Shown here: positions 10,501 through 17,327 of the stretch, one piece after another
Position numbering within the stretch: position 1 is the stretch's first letter
Layout of the letters: the number at the start of each line of letters is the position of its first letter
Origin: an uncultured Bacteroides sp.
Lineage (GTDB): Bacteria > Bacteroidota > Bacteroidia > Bacteroidales > Bacteroidaceae
NCBI RefSeq assembly: GCF_963678425.1
Contig: NZ_OY782854.1
Location: 620,001 to 684,000, forward strand
Length of the DNA stretch: 64,000 nt
Direction of reading: 5' to 3'
Position numbers and translations under genes: made by a program
Notes under the pieces: generated by a model
What the model saw: only the letters and a program-made list of their open reading frames with translations
Told to the model about the DNA's origin: nothing
The model's database searches: none

Positions 10501-10555
10501 AATATCATATCCTGCAACACGTTCTGTGAATTTTGGGCTATCTCTTGGCTTTTAA
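7508..10555 (+). CDS. susC: SusC-like TonB-dependent outer-membrane transporter 2
   Basis: 1015 residues with a signal peptide (cleavage likely after NSWAQ). A carboxypeptidase-regulatory-like domain follows (~25-100, NVTGRVIDSFGNPVSGALISI), then a plug (DAAALALYGYKGVNGVLNIVTKRGK) and a TonB-dependent barrel ending LSLGF. Compared with the first SusC it has no clear VVVAYG-type TonB box; the equivalent region reads KVNYGFGLEQVLAEST. It sits 33 bases after susD1 and 33 bases before susD2, so the locus has two complete outer-membrane import pairs on one transcript. Two pairs often take up different sizes or decorations of the same polysaccharide; that is inference. Confidence 0.95.
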   Translation: MKNKIIALAIFACASLNSWAQNENNVTGRVIDSFGNPVSGALISIVNNPFIKVATDKDGKFEIMANKENVLKIQTADDATKTFPVGNTEKSVTIVMDFSTSKVNYGFGLEQVLAESTGAVSTANSESINKRSALTIGNSLYGNVLGLTNMQRTGATWDQKSAMYIRGLKTLNGNNGILVVVDGLERDNNWNVLNYITPEEVESVNVLKDAAALALYGYKGVNGVLNIVTKRGKYKSREISFSYDHAIDWQVRKPEMADAYTYASALNEALTNDGKAVRYSQNELNAFKSGQYPSLYPNVNWWKETFKNTGASDIATLSFRGGSTRMRYYTMMNLQANQGFIANSNKNVGYSTQEKFSKGNFRTNLDMDLSPNTKMQANIMGVLNEFSRPGLGSDNLISKLYLLPSAAFPIRTQDGLWGGNATWNGYYNPVALTQARGYTKGHTRALYADMALKQDLSDFVKGLGGNIRIGYDNIASYWENHSKEYKYGSQRVSSWLNGAPATYSNYTGGSDSEMSGDSKLDWQYRSFNFQANVDYQRQFGSHNLYTMLMYSYKYDNAKGVNQTFYHQNLAWYTHYGYKNRYFADFTLMNSASNVLETNHKWHLSPTVGLAWVMSNEDFMKNVNWVDFLKLRASWGILSTDNIPMLITNNTYTPYNGYWNQTVTGGGGYPIRDNFSNDGSWQEGTLPSLNGTTEKAHKYNIGLDAGLFKGLTLSVDGFYERRSDIWVNTSGKNSSVLGASNSYKNAGIVDSWGTEIGADYNKNIGDFTLTLGGKFTLSKNKIKEQLEAPQAYDYLRSTGKSVGQIFGLQATGYFVDQADINNSPTQQFGQVKPGDIKYKDQNNDGVINNNDFVAMGYNSIVPEIYYSFNLGLEWKGLGFSALFQGVGNYTAILGTISVYQPLVGNSTISNYYYANRWGAENPNARFPRLTTEAVDNNLKTSSVWMADRSFLKLRNCEIYYKLPASFLERIKIKNAKFYVRGVDLLCFDKIDVSDPEAMGISYPATRSVNFGLSLGF

Positions 10556-10588
10556 GGATTTATTCAATAAACAGAAAAAAGTATTAAT

Positions 10589-12277
10589 ATGAAATTAAAA
10601 AATATATTCATAGGCTTAGGTTGTGTACTTGCTTTTTCATCTTGTACTAATGAAATGGATTATCACGAGTATACAGTATATGGTAAAGACTATGTCTTTA
10701 CAGACTTTGGTCGTACTAGTGGCTTTGTTACTAATATATATAGTTATCTTGATTCAGATCTGCCATCAAGTGGTTCACTCAGTTCTGCGTGTGATGAATC
10801 TGAATATGCATGGTCATGGTCTAATATTCATGATTTTTATAATGGATCATGGGGACCATTGAATTCATATTCAATGTGGGGATACTATAGAGCTATCAGA
10901 GAAGCAAACTACTATCTGAAAGAATTCCCGAATGCTGATTTCTCTGAGCTTAAGTTTGATAAAGACTATCAGGCACAGATGAATCGTTTCAATCGTTATC
11001 AGTATGAAGTCCGTCTGTTACGTGCTTATTATTATTTCTTATTAGTGAGAGCTTATGGGGATATACCATTTACAACAAATGTTCTTACAGAAGATGAGGC
11101 TAATAAATTAGAAAGAACTCCGGCTGCGACCGTTTTCCAATTTATAACAGACGAATGTGATGCTGTTGCTGATAAACTGCCTATAAACTACAATGATTTA
11201 AAAGAAGATGCATCAACAATAGGTAGTGTTGAAACTGGTCGTGTAACTCGTGGTATGGCTTTGGCATTGAAAGCAAGAACACTTTTGTATCAGGCAAGTC
11301 CTTTATTTAATGCAAATAATGATTTAGCTTTGTGGAAAAAAGCTGCTGAAGCTAGTAAAGCTGTTATTGATTATTGTAGTCTGAATAAAATTAAGCTTGG
11401 CAAATATTCAGCTTTATGGGGAACTGAAAACTGGAAAGCTTCAGAAATGATTTTTGTGAGAAGATTAGGTGATACTAATTCTCCGGAAATAATAAATTTC
11501 CCTGTTGGTATGGAAAATGGTAATTCAGGAAACTGTCCGACACAAACTTTGGTTGATTCTTATGAAATGAAAACAACCGGAAAGGCATGGGATGAAACTG
11601 AAAGTGGTTATGATCCTCAAAAACCATATACAAACAGAGACCCACGATTAAGTATGACCGTTGCTGTTAATGGAGAGAAATGGCCTAGTACAAATGCTAA
11701 TTTATTAGAGATATATATTGGAGGTAGAAATGGTCTACCTATATCTGGCGCTACTCCAACAGGATATTACTTGAAGAAATATTTAGATGGAACAATTGAT
11801 ATCAGTGCTCAAAATAGTAGTGGTGGAAAACGACACAACTGGATTACTTTCAGATTAGGCGAGTTTTATTTAAATTATGCTGAGGCTGTATTTAAATATT
11901 TAGGTTCGGCAGATGCAATAGATGAACAATTTACAATGTCCGCAAAAGATGCTGTTAATGTTATCCGTAATCGTGAAGACGTTAAGATGCCGGCATTCCC
12001 TGCAGGATTATCAAACGCTGATTTCTGGAAAAAGTACGAACGCGAGCGTATGGTTGAGTTAGCTTTCGAAGGACATCGTTTCTGGGATGTTCGTCGCTGG
12101 AAAGAAGGTGATAAGTTTAAGAGTATTGTTAGAATGGAGATTTCAAAAGATAATAATAATTATACTTATAACCGTGTTATAAAGAATCGTATCTGGGATG
12201 ATAAGATGTATTTATTCCCTATTCCGGATGTTGAAATAAGAAAGAATCCTAATCTTACTCAAAATCCAGGTTGGTAA
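10589..12277 (+). CDS. susD: SusD-like surface glycan-binding lipoprotein 2
   Basis: 562 residues. The N-terminus is a lipoprotein signal (MKLKNIFIG...FSSCTNEMD) with the lipidated Cys after FSS. TPR-like helices appear around VRLLRAYYYFLLVRAYGDIPF. The C-terminal RagB/SusD signature includes FRLGEFYLNYAEAVFKY and ERERMVELAFEGHRFWDVRRW, and the protein ends NPNLTQNPGW. It pairs with the SusC encoded just upstream and would bind glycan at the cell surface. It is quite diverged from SusD1, which suggests the two pairs recognise different chain features. Confidence 0.95.
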   Translation: MKLKNIFIGLGCVLAFSSCTNEMDYHEYTVYGKDYVFTDFGRTSGFVTNIYSYLDSDLPSSGSLSSACDESEYAWSWSNIHDFYNGSWGPLNSYSMWGYYRAIREANYYLKEFPNADFSELKFDKDYQAQMNRFNRYQYEVRLLRAYYYFLLVRAYGDIPFTTNVLTEDEANKLERTPAATVFQFITDECDAVADKLPINYNDLKEDASTIGSVETGRVTRGMALALKARTLLYQASPLFNANNDLALWKKAAEASKAVIDYCSLNKIKLGKYSALWGTENWKASEMIFVRRLGDTNSPEIINFPVGMENGNSGNCPTQTLVDSYEMKTTGKAWDETESGYDPQKPYTNRDPRLSMTVAVNGEKWPSTNANLLEIYIGGRNGLPISGATPTGYYLKKYLDGTIDISAQNSSGGKRHNWITFRLGEFYLNYAEAVFKYLGSADAIDEQFTMSAKDAVNVIRNREDVKMPAFPAGLSNADFWKKYERERMVELAFEGHRFWDVRRWKEGDKFKSIVRMEISKDNNNYTYNRVIKNRIWDDKMYLFPIPDVEIRKNPNLTQNPGW

Positions 12278-12302
12278 TCAGGTATTATTAAATTATTAAA
12301 AG

Positions 12303-13202
12303 ATGAAAACCATGAAACTAAAATTTATATATTCATTAGCAGTTGTATTTCTTCTGCTAATGAATGCATGTGATGATAAAATTGAGCAATTTGAAATAGT
12401 TGGGTATACCGGTGTTCCTGCTTCTATTGAGGCTAAGACAGTTCAGTCGGAGGCATTACCCGGACAAATAAAACTTAAATGGCAGGCTCCTGCTGGAGAT
12501 TTTGCTTATTTGCAGATTAAATATTATGATCCGTTACAAAAGAAGGATGTGTATAAAATAGCATCAAAAGGTACTACCGAGATACTTATTAGTAATACTA
12601 GAGCCCGTTATGGAGCATATAAATTTTATTTCCAGACATTTAATTCGGCAAATGAAGGTGGTGATATTAATACGGTTGAGGCTACTTCTGGAGCAGCACC
12701 TTCTGTTACTACTGTGGTAGATAAAACAAAAATTGCTCTGACAGAAACTCAATTAAGTACAAATGCTCAGGAACCAACAGAGGGTCCGATAAAAAATCTT
12801 CTCGATGGAAACGCTGGAACTTTCTTCCATACAAGATGGAGCTCTCCTCAAATTCCATTGCCTCAGTATATCCAGATAAACTTTAATGAGGCTCATCAAA
12901 ACTTTTTGATCTATTATATGAATAGAAATAATTCAGGAACTTCTGCAAGACCAAGTAGTGCTGAATTACAGATAAGTAATGATGGTCAGAATTGGGAAAC
13001 AGTAACTACTCTTTCCGGTTTACCAAGTGCTGCAAGTGCTGAGTATACATCAAACTATGTTGCTCCTGGTAAGACATTTACTTACTTTCGTTTTAATGTG
13101 ACCGCTACTAGTGGAAATGCGAATTATTTTAATATGGCAGAATTTGCAATATATGATGTAAAACTAAATGTTTATAACCCTGAAACAGATGAAAAGGATT
13201 AA
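12303..13202 (+). CDS. Surface glycan-binding lipoprotein with C-terminal discoidin (F5/8 type C) domain
   Basis: 299 residues. The lipoprotein signal ends in LLLMNACDDK; the acidic DDK after the Cys fits surface export in Bacteroides. Residues ~40-130 look like a fibronectin-type/DUF4959-like beta-sandwich (LPGQIKLKWQAPAGDFAYLQIKYY is split by strand breaks). Residues ~155-290 form a discoidin-like carbohydrate-binding fold (LLDGNAGTFFHTRW, then AELQISNDGQNWETV). There is no catalytic motif. Its place after susD2 and before the GH16 genes is where surface glycan-binding proteins of such loci usually lie. An alternative start at 12312 is possible. The ligand is not known. Confidence 0.82.
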   Translation: MKTMKLKFIYSLAVVFLLLMNACDDKIEQFEIVGYTGVPASIEAKTVQSEALPGQIKLKWQAPAGDFAYLQIKYYDPLQKKDVYKIASKGTTEILISNTRARYGAYKFYFQTFNSANEGGDINTVEATSGAAPSVTTVVDKTKIALTETQLSTNAQEPTEGPIKNLLDGNAGTFFHTRWSSPQIPLPQYIQINFNEAHQNFLIYYMNRNNSGTSARPSSAELQISNDGQNWETVTTLSGLPSAASAEYTSNYVAPGKTFTYFRFNVTATSGNANYFNMAEFAIYDVKLNVYNPETDEKD

Positions 13203-13217
13203 CCCCAAACAATTACT

Positions 13218-14615
13218 ATGAGAAAATCAATTATAACTAATGTCGCAGCTATTTCAATGGCTGCGATATTATCTACATTTTACGCTTGCGATGACAAAGA
13301 TAATGTGTCAAAAAATAGTGTAGATCTTTCATTGCTTTGCCTGAAGCAATCTGCTGATTGCTGGAATGGCTCAGATGCTACTGTATCAATGAAGATTGCA
13401 TCTTCAGAAGAAAAAGATACAGTAATCAATTTAAGTCTGGCATTATACCAGAACCGGATTGCCGACCATGAAGCTAGTGCTGATCTTGTTATTGATAAAG
13501 ATTCACTGGCGTCATTGATTAGCAAAGCAGAAAAGGGTAGTTTTTATGAGAAAGCACAGCTCTTGCCCGATAGTTATTATGAATTATCATCTAAACAGCT
13601 ATCAATGAAGGCTGGTGAGAAAGAAAGCTCTTCCTTAGCTATTACTATCCATAAAGATATGTTGCTGGCAGATGGCATCGTAAAAAGAAACGGTAAGTTT
13701 GTTTTGCCCGTTAAGATTGAAAACTCAAATTCTTATAAAATAAATAAGAAGGTAAATTCTTTGATGTTGGTTTTTAAGTTTGCTGATTTCGATGAGACGA
13801 AACCTGACCCAGCTTTACCGGAAAGTGAAAAAGATGGAATGACATTGATATGGAGCGATGAGTTCAATGGTAGTGGTGCTCCTGATTCAAACAACTGGAC
13901 TTATGAAAATGGCTTTGTTCGTAATGAGGAGTTACAATGGTACCAGGCTGATAATGCCCAATGTAAAGATGGAACTTTAATACTAACAGGAAAGAAAGAA
14001 AGAGTTCAGAATCCTAATTATGTTGCAGGTAGTAGCAATTGGAAAACAAATCGTCAATATGCAGAGTACACTTCAACTTCAATGACTACTCATAGTAAGT
14101 TTGATTTTCAGTATGGACGTCTTGAAGTTCGTGCAAAGATACCTACTGGTAAAGGAGCATGGCCTGCAATCTGGACGCTTGGTAATTGGTATGATTGGCC
14201 ATCCTGTGGTGAGATTGATTTGCTTGAATATTATTTAATAAGCGGTGAGCCTTATATACTGGCAAACACAGCTTGGGGAACAGATAAGGCATGGACAGCT
14301 CAATGGAACTCTGTGAAAACAAAATTCTCGGACTTTACAGCTAAAGATCCTGATTGGGCAAAGAAATATCATATTTGGCGCATGGATTGGAATGAAAATG
14401 AGATTGATTTGTACGTAGATGATGTTTTATTTAATACAACAAAACAGTCTCAGACTCAGAATGGATCTGCAGCAAACTATACATGGCCATTTAAGCAAAA
14501 ACAATATATATTATTGAATTTGGCTATCGGCGGTAATGGAGGAACTCCGAGTGACGACGTTTTCCCAATGCAATATATGATTGATTATGTTCGTGTATAC
14601 CAAAAGAAAATATAA
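13218..14615 (+). CDS. Surface GH16 endo-beta-glycanase with N-terminal DUF1735-like domain
   Basis: 465 residues. The lipoprotein signal ends in TFYACDDKD, with acidic residues after the Cys that suggest display on the cell surface. Residues ~35-190 resemble the DUF1735 beta-domain found in Bacteroides glycan-binding lipoproteins. Residues ~205-465 are a GH16 domain with the catalytic ExDxxE motif at E332-D334-E337 (CGEIDLLEY; nucleophile, helper Asp and acid/base). This beta-bulge form is typical of laminarinase-like GH16, a group that also includes endo-beta-1,3-galactanases. It would cut the polysaccharide outside the cell and feed oligosaccharides to SusC/D. Beta-1,3-galactan is favoured from the neighbours; beta-1,3-glucan remains possible. 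Confidence 0.9.
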   Translation: MRKSIITNVAAISMAAILSTFYACDDKDNVSKNSVDLSLLCLKQSADCWNGSDATVSMKIASSEEKDTVINLSLALYQNRIADHEASADLVIDKDSLASLISKAEKGSFYEKAQLLPDSYYELSSKQLSMKAGEKESSSLAITIHKDMLLADGIVKRNGKFVLPVKIENSNSYKINKKVNSLMLVFKFADFDETKPDPALPESEKDGMTLIWSDEFNGSGAPDSNNWTYENGFVRNEELQWYQADNAQCKDGTLILTGKKERVQNPNYVAGSSNWKTNRQYAEYTSTSMTTHSKFDFQYGRLEVRAKIPTGKGAWPAIWTLGNWYDWPSCGEIDLLEYYLISGEPYILANTAWGTDKAWTAQWNSVKTKFSDFTAKDPDWAKKYHIWRMDWNENEIDLYVDDVLFNTTKQSQTQNGSAANYTWPFKQKQYILLNLAIGGNGGTPSDDVFPMQYMIDYVRVYQKKI

Positions 14616-14691
14616 TTTTTAGATTTTTTTGAGGAGTGATTAAGTTTTTAAATAGGTATTAGTTTTTTTATTCTTAATAAGAAGTAATCTG

Positions 14692-15540
14692 ATGAAAATA
14701 TATACTGGATATTACAGAACGTTTCTTCTTTCATTTCTCTGTTTCCTTTTGTCGGCTTCGGCCTTCGGACAAAAATGGAAACTTGTCTGGAGCGATGAAT
14801 TTAACAATACAGGGAAACCAAATGAGAAGTTCTGGAGCTTTGAAAAAGGATTTGTCCGTAACGAGGAATTGCAATGGTATCAGGCTGATAATGCATATTG
14901 TAAGAATGGTGTTTTAGTTATTGAAGGTCGTAAAGAGAAGGTCCTCAATCCAGGATATAATAAGGAACAGACTGGATGGAAGAATCAACGAGAGTATGCA
15001 GAGTATACATCGTCATCAATAAAAACAGAAGGTAAAAAGGAGTTTCTATATGGTCGTGTTGAAGTTAGAGCTAAAATACCTGTTGCAAGTGGAGCCTGGC
15101 CTGCCATATGGACATTAGGGAAAGAAATGGAATGGCCTTCCTGTGGTGAAGTTGATTTAATGGAATTCTATCGGATTAATAATGTTCCTTCAGTTTTGGC
15201 AAATGCTGCATGGGGAACAAAGACGAGATGGAAAGCTAAATGGGATGGATCAAACAAACCTCTCAGCTATTTTACAAAGAAAGATCCTGATTGGGCAAAT
15301 AAATTTCATATCTGGCGTATGGATTGGGATAAGGACTTTATCCGATTGTATCTTGATAGTGAATTATTAAATGAAATAGATCTTTCACAATCAATAAATC
15401 AAGACGGGGTTAATCCATTTCATCAGCCGCAGTATCTTCTTTTGAATCTTGCTTTGGGTGGTAATGGGGGAGATCCTTCTCAAACAAAGTATCCATTAAC
15501 CTATGAGATAGATTACGTGCGTATTTATCAGCAAAAATAG
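14692..15540 (+). CDS. GH16 endo-beta-glycanase, secreted
   Basis: 282 residues consisting of a signal peptide (cleavage near SAFGQ) and a single GH16 domain. The catalytic ExDxxE is E153-D155-E158 (CGEVDLMEF). The domain is clearly a paralogue of the preceding gene's: both share NEELQWYQADNA, GAWPAIWTLG and KDPDWA-K-HIWRMDW in the same order. Unlike the neighbour it has no lipobox and no N-terminal DUF1735 domain, so it probably acts in the periplasm or is secreted, cutting imported oligosaccharides further. It follows after a 76-base gap and ends the first transcript, before the terminator at 15594. Confidence 0.9.
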   Translation: MKIYTGYYRTFLLSFLCFLLSASAFGQKWKLVWSDEFNNTGKPNEKFWSFEKGFVRNEELQWYQADNAYCKNGVLVIEGRKEKVLNPGYNKEQTGWKNQREYAEYTSSSIKTEGKKEFLYGRVEVRAKIPVASGAWPAIWTLGKEMEWPSCGEVDLMEFYRINNVPSVLANAAWGTKTRWKAKWDGSNKPLSYFTKKDPDWANKFHIWRMDWDKDFIRLYLDSELLNEIDLSQSINQDGVNPFHQPQYLLLNLALGGNGGDPSQTKYPLTYEIDYVRIYQQK

Positions 15541-15593
15541 GAATTCGGTTTATTAAGTTGAGTTGTTTCCAGGATTTAGAATAATTTTCTTTC

Positions 15594-15637
15594 AGAGGTT
15601 GCCTGACACTTGATGTTAGTTGCAACCTCTTTTTTTA
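15594..15637 (+). terminator. Intrinsic terminator ending the susC1-GH16 transcript
   Basis: AGAGGTTGC (15594-15602) pairs perfectly with GCAACCTCT (15622-15630) and is followed by seven T residues. Confidence 0.85.
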
Positions 15638-15819
15638 GTACGTATTTCTGTATTAAATAAGTTATCTGTTTCTTTTGCCATATCCTTCTATATATGGATT
15701 TCTGGAAACTATAACTCAGTGAACTAAAATTATACTTCATTTATGTCTAAGTATTGGAGAATTGTCTAAAAACGGAACTTAAAGAACTATTTTTAGAGCA
15801 TTTACATAATTTGAGAGTC

Positions 15820-15827
15820 TATATTTG
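15820..15827 (+). promoter_or_regulatory. Putative -7 element (TATATTTG) for the GH43 gene
   Basis: TATATTTG matches TAnnTTTG and lies 24 bases before the GH43 ATG. No exact TTTG is seen at the usual -33 spacing. Confidence 0.5.
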
Positions 15828-15851
15828 CATATAATCTTTAAATTTTAATGA

Positions 15852-17000
15852 ATGAGATATAAGAGTCTTTTTAGAATTATAACTCCTGTTTTAATGGCTT
15901 GTGTAGCCTTTTTCAGTGTTCAGGTTGGTGCAGTAAATAAATCATTTTATCCGGGTAAGTTATGGCCCGATGATAAAGGAGTGCACATTAATGCACACGG
16001 AGGTGGAATGCTATATTATCAGGGTAGGTACTATTGGTTTGGAGAGTATAAAAGTGAAGCTACCAGCAGTGCTTTGGTAGGAGTGACTTGTTATTCTTCT
16101 TCCGATTTGTATAACTGGAAAAACAATGGCGTTACTTTGAAAGTGTCAGAAGATGAGAAGAGTGATATTACCAAAGGATGTATAATTGAACGCCCTAAAG
16201 TGGTATATAACAAGAAAACAAAGAAATTTGTGATGTGGTTCCATCTTGAACTGAAAGGACAAGGGTATGTGGCTTCCCGCGTGGGAGTAGCTGTTAGTGG
16301 TAATGTAACAGGACCATATAAGTTTGTTCGTTCATTCCGAGCTAATCCGGGAATATATCCGGCTAATATGACGGATGAACAAAAAAAACTTAATTTGAAT
16401 AGTAAGGATTATGAGAAGTGGTGGACTCCGGAATGGTATAAGGCGGTATCTGATGGATTATTTGCCAGAAGAGATCTGAAGGATGGTCAGATGTCACGGG
16501 ATATGACCATATTTGTGGATGATAATGGAAAAGCTTATCATATATATTCTTCAGAAGAGAACCTGACTTTGCAGATTGCTGAACTGACGGATGACTATCT
16601 AGGTCATTCCGGAAAGTATATCCGTATTTTCCCGGGTGGACACAATGAAGCTCCGTCTATCTTTAAGAAAGATGGCGTTTACTGGATGATTACTTCGGGT
16701 TGTACCGGATGGGATCCTAACGAAGCACGTATGTTTTCAGCTACTAATATATGGGGACCGTGGAAACAACATCCAAATCCTTGTGTGGGCGATGATGCAA
16801 AACTGACTTTCCATTCGCAAAGTGCTTATATCCAGAAAGTAGAAGGCAAAAAAGATGCCTATATTTTTATGGCCGACCGATGGACACCAAAGTATCCTAT
16901 TGACGCTCGTTATATTTGGCTACCTATTCTTTTTGAAAATGACAAACCGGTCTTGAAATGGTTCGATCAGTGGAATCTTAGTATATTTAAAGCAAACTGA
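15852..17000 (+). CDS. GH43-family glycosidase (candidate exo-beta-1,3-galactanase)
   Basis: 382 residues with a signal peptide (cleavage near VGAVN). The opening VHINAHGGGMLYYQGRYYWF and the later blades (MSRDMTIFVDDNGKAYHIY, HNEAPSIFKKDGVYWMI, FHSQSAYI) read as a five-bladed beta-propeller of the GH43/GH117 type. E266 in HNEAP is the likely catalytic acid. The INAHGGG start and the HSQSA segment recall subfamilies GH43_24 and GH43_34, which act on galactans; some GH43_24 exo-beta-1,3-galactanases use a Gln as base. Function is inferred from this resemblance and from the GH16 and beta-glucuronidase-like neighbours. It is the first gene of the second transcript. Confidence 0.78.
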   Translation: MRYKSLFRIITPVLMACVAFFSVQVGAVNKSFYPGKLWPDDKGVHINAHGGGMLYYQGRYYWFGEYKSEATSSALVGVTCYSSSDLYNWKNNGVTLKVSEDEKSDITKGCIIERPKVVYNKKTKKFVMWFHLELKGQGYVASRVGVAVSGNVTGPYKFVRSFRANPGIYPANMTDEQKKLNLNSKDYEKWWTPEWYKAVSDGLFARRDLKDGQMSRDMTIFVDDNGKAYHIYSSEENLTLQIAELTDDYLGHSGKYIRIFPGGHNEAPSIFKKDGVYWMITSGCTGWDPNEARMFSATNIWGPWKQHPNPCVGDDAKLTFHSQSAYIQKVEGKKDAYIFMADRWTPKYPIDARYIWLPILFENDKPVLKWFDQWNLSIFKAN

Positions 17001-17061
17001 ATATATTCAATAAAAAAACTTTTTTGAATGATATGTGGAGTAAAGATTGTTATTAAAAAGA

Positions 17062-17069
17062 TATCTTTG
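17062..17069 (+). promoter_or_regulatory. Putative -7 element (TATCTTTG) upstream of the GH154-like fragment and GH2
   Basis: TATCTTTG lies 35 bases before the ATG at 17104. If used, it excludes the earlier in-frame start codon at 17047 from the transcript. Confidence 0.5.
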
Positions 17070-17103
17070 CTCCACATATCACATTTATAGTGTCTTATAT
17101 ATT

Positions 17104-17301
17104 ATGAAATACTGTGTAAACAAAAAGCTTTTGGTGATACTTGTTTTAAGTATTGCCTTAATTACGGCATTTCCTGTTACCATTTCAGGTAAGGAGACTA
17201 AAAAGACTCAATTTTCAGAGAGCCAGCGAAGAACCTATTGGCTTTCGATAATGGATAAGATTGCTTTTCCATTGCGGAGTAATTATGGATTTATGTAACC
17301 T
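17104..17301 (+). pseudogene. N-terminal remnant resembling a DUF2264 (GH154) enzyme
   Basis: A short frame of about 65 residues has a hydrophobic signal segment (KLLVILVLSIALITAFPV) and then SESQRRTYWLSIMDKIAFP. DUF2264/GH154 proteins begin their domain with a similar R-x-YW...KIA-P-pattern and then continue for several hundred residues; here the frame stops after PLRSNYGFM and the next gene begins 30 bases later. I read it as the start of a GH154-type gene (the family includes beta-glucuronidases of arabinogalactan loci) whose body was deleted. The match is short and from memory. A genuine small secreted protein is the alternative. Confidence 0.45.
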
Positions 17302-17327
17302 TTAATAAAACAAAGAAATAAAAGATT

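Larger units (their letters stand above)
15541..15851. other. Gap between GH16 and GH43 genes: terminator plus promoter
   Basis: This 311-base gap has no ORF. It holds a strong hairpin terminator in its first third and a TATATTTG -7 element near its end, so GH43 and the genes after it probably form a separate transcript from susC1-GH16. Nothing else was recognised. Confidence 0.6.
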
